Assembly: GCA_905373665.1 (NCBI GenBank)
Contig: CAJPTV010000006.1
Span: forward strand, 1 to 37,148
DNA from: Bacteroidia bacterium
GTDB lineage: Bacteria; Bacteroidota; Bacteroidia; Bacteroidales; CAJPTX01
Direction: 5' to 3'
DNA: 37,148 nt
Shown here piece after piece: positions 7,138 through 14,180 of this stretch. Numbering within the stretch: the first letter of the stretch is position 1; every line of letters begins with the position of its first letter. The notes under the pieces were generated by a model, which saw nothing but the letters and a program-made list of their open reading frames with translations, did not search any database and was not told the origin of the DNA. The position numbers and the translations under genes were made by a program.

Positions 7138-9540
7138 TTAAAAGGGGGGCGGTTCGTTAGGCGGAGAAGCCTCCTCCTCAATGCAAACGGGGTCTCGCAA
7201 TTCGTCCTCCTGTGGGGGTGGGCTCTCCTTTACCACGAGTGGTGGCGGATCGGGTGCGGGCTCTGCAACCCTCACCACGGAGAAGCCTCCCTCTTCGTTG
7301 CGGGTGATATACTTGCCTGGTGGGAGGGGTTTGTTGCCTAGTGTAAGGGTTGGCTTACCTCCGCCCCCGTCAGGGGAAGTGGGTTCGGTAGGGGAGGGTT
7401 TGAAGTCGAGCGGTATGTCGAGGTCTTTCAAGCGGAACACCCATGCTTTGCCCCACATAAAAGCGGGAGCGTGCTCTTCGAGGCTGCCCTCCTGTGGGGC
7501 GACGCGCGTCACCACATCCCAGCGTTGGGACTTGCGAGCAGATAGGAAGCCGTCGGAGCTTCGGAGGTATTTCCGAATGGTCGTCGTGGTGGGCAGGAAG
7601 CCGTCTTGTTTGCGGAGTACTTCGGAGTACTTCGTATAGACGGGCGTCATATTGATATACAGGAGCGTCTCGCCGTCCTCGAGCTTAACGACCTTTTTGC
7701 TGTCGGTCTCGAACGCTCCCGAGGCTCGTTCAACGCGGTAATCTGCTCCGCGTACCAAGTCGCCGTGCTGAGCGAGGTTGGCAAAGGTTGACCAAAAGAC
7801 GGTAAGCTCGTTGTTCTCCTGAAGGTCGCCCACTTGGGTAGTAATCTGCGATGTCGCAATGTCGAGAATCTCCTCGGGGTTAATTGCCAGCCCGAGGGGC
7901 GTGCGGAGTATCTTGTAGAACGTTAGGAGGATGGACCACGTTGACACGAGTCGCTCCTCGGGCTTTACACCCCGCTCGCCTAGTAGTCTGCGGACGTTGC
8001 GGCGGGTCTCTGTGTAGACGCTGCTAAAGCGTCCCTCGACTTCGGAACGTTGGTCAAGAATGGTATGTATTACTCTAGAGAGCCCCTCGTGTTCCATCGC
8101 TAGGAGCGTCTCGAGCTCGTCCTGTTCGGTGTCGCTATATTGGCTCTTGGTAAACTCTAAGGAGATAATGCGCGTAAGCAGCGCGGCATCTGCGTCGGGG
8201 ATCTGTTGTCCTGCTATGCAGACGCTCGAGTTAATCTCGCTTTGGCTATTGTAGCGCATACCCTCGACGCCCGAGGCTATGGTCTTTACCCGTCCTCCGC
8301 CATCGAAGAGGCTTTTAATGAACTCGACCTTGTCGCGTGTAATCCCGAGGCTATACTCATCAAAGGCTATAGGGACGTTGCGGTATTCGTGGACGGCGTT
8401 GTCAAGACTGGGAAGCGTACTATTCGCAAGGTTCGTCAAGACGGGGTTTTTGAAAAAGAGACGTTCGAGGCTGCGGAGCATTACGCTCTTACCTGTGCCG
8501 CACTTACCGAAGGCGTTCAAGATAGGGACCATCCCTGCCGTCTCCTGAACAATGTCCCTGAACACCGAAACCAGTAAGAAGAGCAACCCGACGCGTCCGT
8601 TAGCCCCGTAGACGGTAAGGAACTGCGTCTGCCAATCGTCAAAATTGTAATCGCTAAAGCGTGCTGCGAACTTGAGCCTATTGCGGTTCTCCAGCGCGTG
8701 CGCATTGATGCGGTTGGCTGCAGCACAGTAGTAGTTTACCCCTTTGATAGTCACCGTCCCGTAGGGGCTAAATTCTCTGTAACCTTCCCCAGGTACGTAG
8801 ACACCGTTAGCCCATACCCAAAAGCCTGCTTCCTGCCAGCCGAGCTGGGCGATACCCGTACACCGTACGCACTCCCCGAGGAGCATCCGCCATAGCCCGA
8901 TAGTGTCGTTCTTGTCACCCCAAAACTCGTAGTTCCCGAAGCGCCCAAAGAAGAGGCGTGCGTCGCTCTCGGTCTTGAAGCTCTTGTCTGTTCCTGAGAG
9001 TTCGATATACTGGCGGTCGCCCGAGATGTCTTCTATTTCTATCAGGCGGTGCGTCACCCCGTCGGTGGCTACAAAGAACAATCCGCGTGCGTTGAAATTG
9101 CTCAGGAGCTCGGGAGTCCCTGTGCTGTTCAACCCCCACAGGACGCCGTTAGCGCGCCCTATACCGAACTCGCGCAGCTGGAGTGCGAAGGCTTCGTTTC
9201 GCTCAGGGTCGGGGACGTCTAACTCACGTCCGCCGATCACCGCTGTGCTGGTAGCCTCGCGCTTCTCGTTCTCTGCCTGTGCGTCGCGCACCCCCTTGGC
9301 GAGCTTTTGCCATGTGGCTTTTGGTTTGAACTCTTTCCCGAGGAGATTGACGTAGTAATCTACTGCGACGCTGTCGAGCCCTGCGAACACCTCTGCTACC
9401 GTATCGCTTATGGTGCGCAGCGTGGTAAGGTCTGCGGCGCTATACTCCTGGTAGCCGCTCGCCTTAAGCAGCGAGCGTACTACGAAGAGCAACCCGTCGA
9501 CGGCTGGGTGCGTGTTCAAGTATTGCTGAGCGGGAGTCAT
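7138..9540 (-). CDS. DUF927-like ATPase/helicase
   Basis: This 800-residue protein probably acts as the replicative helicase of the element. The ATPase core is at about 335-465, with a Walker A motif GKCGTGKS (345-352), a Walker B-like IAFDEYS (391-397) and a DADAALLTRI segment with candidate arginine finger R457. The N-terminal 330 residues are typical of DUF927 proteins, with GLWRMLLGE and GWQEAGFWVWANGVY blocks. The C-terminus is a long Pro/Glu-rich tail (about 715-800) likely to be disordered. The protein is close behind a DnaG-like primase in the same operon, the usual pairing of primase and helicase in phages and integrated plasmids. It is separated from the 139-residue gene by 22 bases. 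Confidence in the ATPase is high; the DUF927 name is from pattern memory. Confidence 0.75.
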   Translation of the reverse strand: MTPAQQYLNTHPAVDGLLFVVRSLLKASGYQEYSAADLTTLRTISDTVAEVFAGLDSVAVDYYVNLLGKEFKPKATWQKLAKGVRDAQAENEKREATSTAVIGGRELDVPDPERNEAFALQLREFGIGRANGVLWGLNSTGTPELLSNFNARGLFFVATDGVTHRLIEIEDISGDRQYIELSGTDKSFKTESDARLFFGRFGNYEFWGDKNDTIGLWRMLLGECVRCTGIAQLGWQEAGFWVWANGVYVPGEGYREFSPYGTVTIKGVNYYCAAANRINAHALENRNRLKFAARFSDYNFDDWQTQFLTVYGANGRVGLLFLLVSVFRDIVQETAGMVPILNAFGKCGTGKSVMLRSLERLFFKNPVLTNLANSTLPSLDNAVHEYRNVPIAFDEYSLGITRDKVEFIKSLFDGGGRVKTIASGVEGMRYNSQSEINSSVCIAGQQIPDADAALLTRIISLEFTKSQYSDTEQDELETLLAMEHEGLSRVIHTILDQRSEVEGRFSSVYTETRRNVRRLLGERGVKPEERLVSTWSILLTFYKILRTPLGLAINPEEILDIATSQITTQVGDLQENNELTVFWSTFANLAQHGDLVRGADYRVERASGAFETDSKKVVKLEDGETLLYINMTPVYTKYSEVLRKQDGFLPTTTTIRKYLRSSDGFLSARKSQRWDVVTRVAPQEGSLEEHAPAFMWGKAWVFRLKDLDIPLDFKPSPTEPTSPDGGGGKPTLTLGNKPLPPGKYITRNEEGGFSVVRVAEPAPDPPPLVVKESPPPQEDELRDPVCIEEEASPPNEPPPF

Positions 9541-9562
9541 TACAGCGTGCTGGGTGAGAGGG

Positions 9563-9982
9563 CTACCTTAGTATGTAAGCGGAGTAATCTCGCGAGAGCT
9601 TATCTTCCACGAAATAGAGACTGATGCGGTATATCTCTGCTAAGCGGAGGAGTCTCTTGTAAGTCACCTCTGCGAGCCCCCTAATGTTCGGAATGCGGAG
9701 CTGTATCGTGTCCCCTGTTAGTAAAAAGTACTGCCGTAGGGTGCAAAAAAGGTACTCTATATCGCAGGGGTTTATCTCGCCCACAGCGCAGGTAAATATA
9801 CCTTCTACGTCTGCGCTAACGAGTTTGAAAAGAGGCTCGTCCTCTTCACATGCTTTTATCTGTTCAAAATCCTCCTGTGCGAAGCGTCGCAACCCGACGG
9901 TCTCTGCGTGTCGGAGATAGGGTGTCCAACCATCCTTATGTGAAACTTTGTGCTTTGTGAAAACCAATCCCAAAACTGCCAT
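9563..9982 (-). CDS. Small unknown protein, paralogue B
   Basis: A 139-residue soluble protein with no recognised family. Its C-terminal half (VEGIF...LRIPNIRGL...RLLRLAE...ISLYFVED) matches the layout of the 170-residue protein at 6542-7054, and the two genes share a leader of about 30 bases. It lies between the primase and helicase genes, so it probably belongs to the replication part of the operon. The start ATG is preceded by GAAAAGGAAAGGT. No catalytic motif is visible. The cysteine pairs are not arranged as a zinc finger. Confidence 0.55.
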   Translation of the reverse strand: MAVLGLVFTKHKVSHKDGWTPYLRHAETVGLRRFAQEDFEQIKACEEDEPLFKLVSADVEGIFTCAVGEINPCDIEYLFCTLRQYFLLTGDTIQLRIPNIRGLAEVTYKRLLRLAEIYRISLYFVEDKLSRDYSAYILR

Positions 9983-10020
9983 TTCTTTTACCTTTCCTTT
10001 TCTGTTGTTTGTGTAACTGC
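9983..10020 (-). promoter_or_regulatory. Leader and RBS shared with the other small gene
   Basis: 9990-10019 matches 7059-7091 in sequence and in distance to the start codon (within three bases). The gap between the primase stop and this gene's ATG consists almost entirely of the shared leader. It contains the GGAAAGG ribosome-binding core. Confidence 0.6.
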
Positions 10021-10022
10021 AG

Positions 10023-11087
10023 CTATAGTGCTTTGAAGAAAGAATCGGGGTCGTCCCCCTCTTCTCCGTAAAGTTGTACTTTGACCTCGAAGCCTGCCTT
10101 AATGAGCGTCGTGGTATGCTCTGCTACTGCCTTTTCGCCCGCAGCGTCCCTGTCGGGAAACAGGGTAATGAGGCGGACGCCCATATCCCTAAGCTGTTTG
10201 AGGTGCGTGGCGGTAAGGGCTGTACCTTGTAGGGCGACGGTGTTTACCAGTCCGTGCTGGTGTAGGGTCATTACGTCTGCGTAGCCCTCGACGATATTCA
10301 GAGTCTTGGTCTTTCGTGCGAGGGTGACTGCTTTGTCTAATCCGAAGAACACCTCTCCTTTTTTGAAAAAGCGGCTACTGCGAGAGGTTAGGTACTTGGG
10401 GTATTCCGTCCCCTCGACTTTTACCATCTGCCGAGCGCTAAAGCCTACGACCCTTCCCCAGGCGTTGCGAATGGGGATCAGGACTCGGTGTTGCATGGCT
10501 GTATGGTCTACCTTGATGAGTAGGGCGGCTTTATATTCCTCCGTAACGCCTTCGAGTTCGTTCCATTTCATGCCGAGGGGGAGGCTCACGAAGTCGCAAA
10601 TACAGAGTCCCCATCGGGAGGTAATGCTGTTCGGGTCTGTGGGGTCACCGAAGCGGTTTACAACGGCATTGTAGAGCTCGGGGCGTGTTTTCTCAATCTC
10701 GCCCCATCGTGTCTGCTGTAAGGAGATTACGCGTTCGAGGGCATTGAAATACTTGTCTTCTTCTCTGAGTTGCTTCTTTTTATTAGGGTCGGTCGACTGC
10801 TCCTCCTCTTTAATCTCGATTTGGAACATACTCGCTAGCAGTTTGCAAGCTTCCCAGAACCCCACTCCCTTGAGCTTCTCAACAAATTTAATCGTGTCGC
10901 CCCCGGTCTTGCATCCGAAGCAATAAAAAGTGTTAGTGTCGTGATACAAATGCAGTGACGGCGTACTCTTATCCCCGTGTAGTGGGCACATAATGTTTCC
11001 CTCGCGAGTGGCATCCATCCCCGTCAAAGCCGCCACCACACTCGCAATAGGTATGCTCCGTATCTGCATCAAGGTCGTATCCTGCAT
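10023..11087 (-). CDS. DnaG-like primase of the mobile module
   Basis: A 354-residue primase that would make RNA primers for replication of the element. A CHC2-type zinc finger lies at about C34, H37, C56 and C59 (CPLHGDKSTPS...FYCFGCKTGGD). The Toprim catalytic domain carries NIVEGYADVMTL (Glu near 267) and LFPDRDAAGEKA (Asp near 312 and 314). It lacks the C-terminal helicase-binding domain of cellular DnaG; the housekeeping dnaG at 32696-34669 is 657 residues. I chose the ATG at 11087; a GTG lies one codon upstream at 11090. It is the first gene of the minus-strand operon and is followed 40 bases later by paralogue B. Confidence 0.85.
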   Translation of the reverse strand: MQDTTLMQIRSIPIASVVAALTGMDATREGNIMCPLHGDKSTPSLHLYHDTNTFYCFGCKTGGDTIKFVEKLKGVGFWEACKLLASMFQIEIKEEEQSTDPNKKKQLREEDKYFNALERVISLQQTRWGEIEKTRPELYNAVVNRFGDPTDPNSITSRWGLCICDFVSLPLGMKWNELEGVTEEYKAALLIKVDHTAMQHRVLIPIRNAWGRVVGFSARQMVKVEGTEYPKYLTSRSSRFFKKGEVFFGLDKAVTLARKTKTLNIVEGYADVMTLHQHGLVNTVALQGTALTATHLKQLRDMGVRLITLFPDRDAAGEKAVAEHTTTLIKAGFEVKVQLYGEEGDDPDSFFKAL

Positions 11088-11151
11088 CACTCAACACTGT
11101 TTCTAAAGGTTAATGAAAAGAGAAAAAGATAGGTATAGAATCCCCCCTCTT

Positions 11152-11190
11152 TTACTGTCCCTCGCGCAAGAGACGGGCAGGGAACAGTAA
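11152..11190. repeat. Inverted repeat upstream of the primase operon
   Basis: TTACTGTCCCT (11152-11162) pairs with AGGG-A-ACAGTAA (11179-11190) with a single bulged A and a 16-nt loop. It lies about 65-100 bases upstream of the primase start and could be a leader hairpin or an operator. No T tract follows on either strand, so it is not an obvious terminator. Confidence 0.5.
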
Positions 11191-11201
11191 GGGTAAGGTG
11201 A

Positions 11202-11217
11202 GTATTCAGAGGAGTGG
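11202..11217. repeat. 16-bp repeated site, copy 2
   Basis: GTATTCAGAGGAGTGG differs at one base from 7121-7136. This copy lies about 115 bases upstream of the primase start, next to the inverted repeat, where an operator would be expected. Confidence 0.45.
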
Positions 11218-11286
11218 CGATTTCTAAGGACAGACACCCCCTAGTGAAGGAGAGGTGAGAGAGGCACGAATTGAGTAACGAGATTT

Positions 11287-11555
11287 AGGAAAACGTAAAC
11301 AGGTTTTTAGTAATGAAATAATAAATATTGTGATTAAGAAAAATGACAATAGCCTTATAAATTTGAGCTGCGAAAGGGGGGAAAAGGAGGTCACTTTGTA
11401 CGTTCTTTGTACGTTCTATGTACGTTCTATGTACGTTCTATGTACGTTCTATGTACGTTCTATGTACGTTCAATGTACGTTCTATCTACGCTCTGCATAC
11501 GCTCGACACCGAATCTGTGGGTGGTGTGCTATGGGAGAATTCAGGAAAACGTAAA
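11287..11555. repeat. 13-bp direct repeat flanking the 11-bp array
   Basis: AGGAAAACGTAAA occurs exactly at 11287-11299 and 11543-11555, 256 bases apart, on both sides of the tandem array. It may mark an insertion or a phased binding region. The length is short enough that chance cannot be excluded. Confidence 0.4.
11394..11503. repeat. Tandem array of ten 11-bp units
   Basis: Ten head-to-tail units of CTATGTACGTT run through 11394-11503. Units 1-2 are CTTTGTACGTT, units 3-7 are identical CTATGTACGTT, and units 8-10 decay progressively. The core GTAC is palindromic and the period matches one helical turn. It lies in the 654-base gap between the primase operon and the plus-strand chromosome genes. 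Iteron-like origin, phased regulator site and plain minisatellite are all possible. Apart from the repeats and the promoter at 11708 I see nothing else in this gap. Confidence 0.9.
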
Positions 11556-11707
11556 GAGAATATCGTACGTAGTAGGGCGGGGATTTTTTGTTGTTCGAGG
11601 GGAGGTGGAAAGACGATGAAGGCGGGGGATTTGTATTTTGACGTCTCCGCTGTTTTTCTCCTCCTCCCCTCTTCTTTCTCCTTGATCCCTTCCCGCAATA
11701 AAATGTC

Positions 11708-11715
11708 TACCTTTG
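11708..11715 (+). promoter_or_regulatory. Bacteroidota -7 promoter motif for the DUF5606 gene
   Basis: TACCTTTG matches the Bacteroidota TAnnTTTG motif and lies 26 bases before the ATG at 11742. A TTG at 11682-11684 is a possible but loosely spaced -33 element. Confidence 0.6.
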
Positions 11716-11741
11716 CGTGTTAGAACTAGAATGAGAAGTCG

Positions 11742-12164
11742 ATGGAATTGAAGGAAGTTTTGGCCATTACTGGTAAGTCGGGGCTGTATAAATTCGTAGC
11801 ACGTAGCCGACACGGCTTCGTTGTTGAGCCTATTGGCGGCGGGGCACGCTTCGCAGTGTCGATGATGAGCAAGGTCAGCTCCCTTGCCGATATTGCGATG
11901 TATATGTACGATCGCGACCTACCCCTTGCCGATGTCTACACCATCATGTTACCACACGAAGAGGAGATCAAGGCGCTCGACCTCTCCAAGCCAGAGGGAG
12001 CAAGGGCTCTCTACGCACAGCTCTTCCCTAACTACCACGTTGAGAAGGTGCACGATAAGCACATCATCAAAGCCTTTCAGTGGTTTTTGATACTCCGTGC
12101 TCATGGCGTTCAGACCTTTAAGCCTGAAGAGAAATCTACCGAGGCTGAGGGGAGTAACCAATAA
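11742..12164 (+). CDS. DUF5606 family protein
   Basis: This 140-residue cytosolic protein has the MELKEVLAITGKSGLYKFV opening characteristic of the Bacteroidota DUF5606 family, whose function I do not know. The first 60 residues look like a small beta-rich domain. A helical part follows (PEGARALYAQLFPNYHVEKVH) and then an acidic tail. It is the first plus-strand gene next to the phage-like module and has its own promoter motif, so the module has not disrupted it. The antiporter gene begins 36 bases downstream and is probably co-transcribed. Confidence 0.75.
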   Translation: MELKEVLAITGKSGLYKFVARSRHGFVVEPIGGGARFAVSMMSKVSSLADIAMYMYDRDLPLADVYTIMLPHEEEIKALDLSKPEGARALYAQLFPNYHVEKVHDKHIIKAFQWFLILRAHGVQTFKPEEKSTEAEGSNQ

Positions 12165-12200
12165 CAGACAATCATTTAACACTCTAAGTATAACATACTC

Positions 12201-13502
12201 ATGGAGCACGTCGTCGCTCACGAGGTATCGGTCTTTCTGCTGATACCGTTTGTTCTGATGCTCTTATCCATCGCTATCGGTCCTGTGGTGGCGGGGCATT
12301 GGTGGGAGAAGAACATTAACAAGCTTATTGTCGCACTCGTGTTGGGCATTCCCACCGCGGGTATCCTTCTTGCACAAGGCTTTGGGCATGAGCTCGAACA
12401 CCAGATGGTCTTTGACTATATACCGTTCGTTACGCTTTTGTGTGGACTCTTTACCGTTACCGGGGGGATTCGTCTTAGCGGTGATATCCGCGCTACGCCA
12501 GGGGTTAATACCCTGTTCCTCGCCATCGGGGCTATTTTAGCCTCGCTTATGGGGACCACGGGTGCGGCCATGCTTCTCATTCGTCCTCTTTTGGAAACGA
12601 ACAAACAGCGTAAGCGTACGGTGTATACCGTTCTGTTCTTTATCGCAATCGTGGCTAACGCGGGTGGGTTGTTAACCCCGCTTGGAGACCCGCCTCTCTT
12701 CTTGCTTTACCTGCGTGGCGCCCCCTTCACTTGGTTCTTACACTTAGCGCCAGAGAGTCTGATTATTGACGCAGTGCTATTGGTAACGTACTACTTCTTC
12801 GATCGTTACAACTATGCACGCGAACGGCCGCAAGATATTGCCCGCGATAATGTTCAGGTAGAGCCGTTGCGCTTGGAGGGAGCTATCAATTTCCTCTGGC
12901 TCTTGGGGATTGTCGCTTCCGTTGCGTTCCTCAACGAGCAGTATATTTCGCTTATGAAAGAGAACGATTACTGGAAGTTCCTTCGGGAAGGAGCTATTGT
13001 GCTTATGATGTTGCTCTCTTTGGCGACAACGCGCCGCACGATTCGTCAAGCGAACCGTTTCACGTGGGAACCCATCCTCGAAGTCGCTTTCCTGTTCATC
13101 GGTATCTTCATTACGATGACCCCCGCCTTGCTTTACCTGCAAACTCATGCTGCAAGCCTAGGGTTGCATTCTCCGTTACATTTCTTCTTTGCTACGGGCG
13201 CGTTATCGGGTTTCTTGGACAATGCCCCGACGGCACTTGCTTTCCATTCTGTTGCACAGGGCTTGCCCGTGTCTGACGTACCATACGTTGCGGGGATTCC
13301 GGAGGTGTTGCTCAAGGCTGTTTCGATGGGAGCGGTGCTCTTTGGCGCAATGACCTATATTGGCAATGGACCGAACTTTATGGTCAAAGCCATTGCTGAG
13401 TCAGAAGGGGTGAAGATGCCGAGCTTCTTTGGCTATATGTACAAGTTCTCGCTCATCATCCTCCTACCTCTGTTCGCTATCATCGGCTTCTTATTCTTGT
13501 AG
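12201..13502 (+). CDS. CitMHS_2-type cation/proton antiporter
   Basis: This is a 433-residue inner-membrane protein of about 11-12 hydrophobic segments, as in the ion-transporter superfamily that includes NhaD and citrate carriers. Motifs include GTTGAAMLLIRPLL near 115-128, NAGGLLTPLGDPPLFLLYLRG near 150-170 and SGFLDNAPTAL near 335-345. The repeated TPLGDPP and DNAPTA motifs match the substrate-binding re-entrant loops of this superfamily. The Bacteroidota members are annotated as sodium:proton antiporters or putative citrate transporters; the substrate cannot be told from sequence. It follows DUF5606 by 36 bases and ends before a strong terminator. Confidence 0.8.
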   Translation: MEHVVAHEVSVFLLIPFVLMLLSIAIGPVVAGHWWEKNINKLIVALVLGIPTAGILLAQGFGHELEHQMVFDYIPFVTLLCGLFTVTGGIRLSGDIRATPGVNTLFLAIGAILASLMGTTGAAMLLIRPLLETNKQRKRTVYTVLFFIAIVANAGGLLTPLGDPPLFLLYLRGAPFTWFLHLAPESLIIDAVLLVTYYFFDRYNYARERPQDIARDNVQVEPLRLEGAINFLWLLGIVASVAFLNEQYISLMKENDYWKFLREGAIVLMMLLSLATTRRTIRQANRFTWEPILEVAFLFIGIFITMTPALLYLQTHAASLGLHSPLHFFFATGALSGFLDNAPTALAFHSVAQGLPVSDVPYVAGIPEVLLKAVSMGAVLFGAMTYIGNGPNFMVKAIAESEGVKMPSFFGYMYKFSLIILLPLFAIIGFLFL

Positions 13503-13528
13503 TAAAGAACGTTATATTGCGAATCGTT

Positions 13529-13570
13529 GCACCCCAAATGCCGTTGACGGTCTTTGGGGTGCTTTCGTTT
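13529..13570 (+). terminator. Terminator after the antiporter gene
   Basis: GCACCCCAAA (13529-13538) pairs perfectly with TTTGGGGTGC (13553-13562). The loop can form a small internal CCGT/ACGG stem. A T-rich TTTCGTTT follows. Confidence 0.75.
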
Positions 13571-13594
13571 AGGGACGAATCCGTCGAAACTTTC

Positions 13595-13602
13595 TACCTT
13601 TG
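13595..13602 (+). promoter_or_regulatory. -7 promoter motif for the DUF2271-epimerase operon
   Basis: TACCTTTG matches TAnnTTTG and lies 31 bases before the ATG at 13634, just past the preceding terminator. Confidence 0.6.
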
Positions 13603-13633
13603 CCAAAGAAACAAATAAGATTCCTATTAGACG

Positions 13634-14161
13634 ATGAAAAAGCAGACCTTGTTCCTCTTCTTTGTAGCCCTACTCTTCCCCCTACTCACGTTTGCAGCTT
13701 CTGGGGTTGAAGTAACGTTTGACTTCCATAAGAAGCTTAAGAAGGCAACCAATCAGTACGCTGTGTGGGTTGAAAATAGTAAGGGCGAACTGGTTCGTAC
13801 GCTCTTTGTAACATCCTTTACGCCTGACAAAGGATGGACTAAACGTCCTTCTTCCTTACCGTCTTGGCGTAAGTTCTTTACCTCGCAACCCGTAGACGGC
13901 GTCAGTGGTGCCACTCCTGCAGAGTCGGGAAAGCTCTCTTACACGTGGGACTTGAAGGACGACGCAGGTAAGGCGCTCCCCGCAGGGCAGTATACCGTGC
14001 GTCTTGAAGGTAATGCAGCGATGGAGACTTATGTGCAGTGCTCTTGTCCCGTTACCATTTCTGGCAGCAGTGCTACCGCAGGTGCTGCGCAAATGAAGGT
14101 TACTGGGCAAGAACCTCTCGAACAAGAGATGATCTCCAACTTTACCGTAAAGGCAAAGTAA
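13634..14161 (+). CDS. DUF2271 periplasmic protein
   Basis: This 175-residue exported protein has a signal peptide (MKKQTLFLFF...LLTFAAS, cleavage near 20). The mature part fits the DUF2271 family: VEVTFDFHKK near the start, AVWVENSKGELVRTLFV, and a C-terminal SYTWDLKDDAGKALPAGQYTVRLEGN beta-rich part resembling FlgD-type Ig domains. The family is periplasmic and often found beside flavinylation or redox genes, although none is adjacent here. A two-cysteine YVQCSCPV site sits near residue 137. The epimerase gene follows 19 bases after the stop, so it is likely the first gene of that operon. Confidence 0.75.
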   Translation: MKKQTLFLFFVALLFPLLTFAASGVEVTFDFHKKLKKATNQYAVWVENSKGELVRTLFVTSFTPDKGWTKRPSSLPSWRKFFTSQPVDGVSGATPAESGKLSYTWDLKDDAGKALPAGQYTVRLEGNAAMETYVQCSCPVTISGSSATAGAAQMKVTGQEPLEQEMISNFTVKAK

Positions 14162-14180
14162 AGGAGTCTTGGTGCTACGC

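Noticed and set aside
436..11087. Decayed prophage remnant
   Set aside because: All eight genes are full open frames with regular spacing, overlaps and ribosome sites and one terminator, which does not fit decay.
11394..11503. CRISPR array
   Set aside because: The units are 11 bp, contiguous and without spacers; the array at 37021 is likewise spacerless, and there are no cas genes.
11330..11619. Plus-strand reading frames across the 11-bp array (repeated YVLCTFYVRSM peptide)
   Set aside because: They exist only because the array has no stop in those frames; there is no ribosome site or promoter and the sequence outside the repeats is not protein-like.
11088..11741. tRNA or other stable RNA gene as an attachment site
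   Set aside because: I found no cloverleaf-like sequence or CCA end near the module boundary; no att duplication could be confirmed with the left boundary outside the window.
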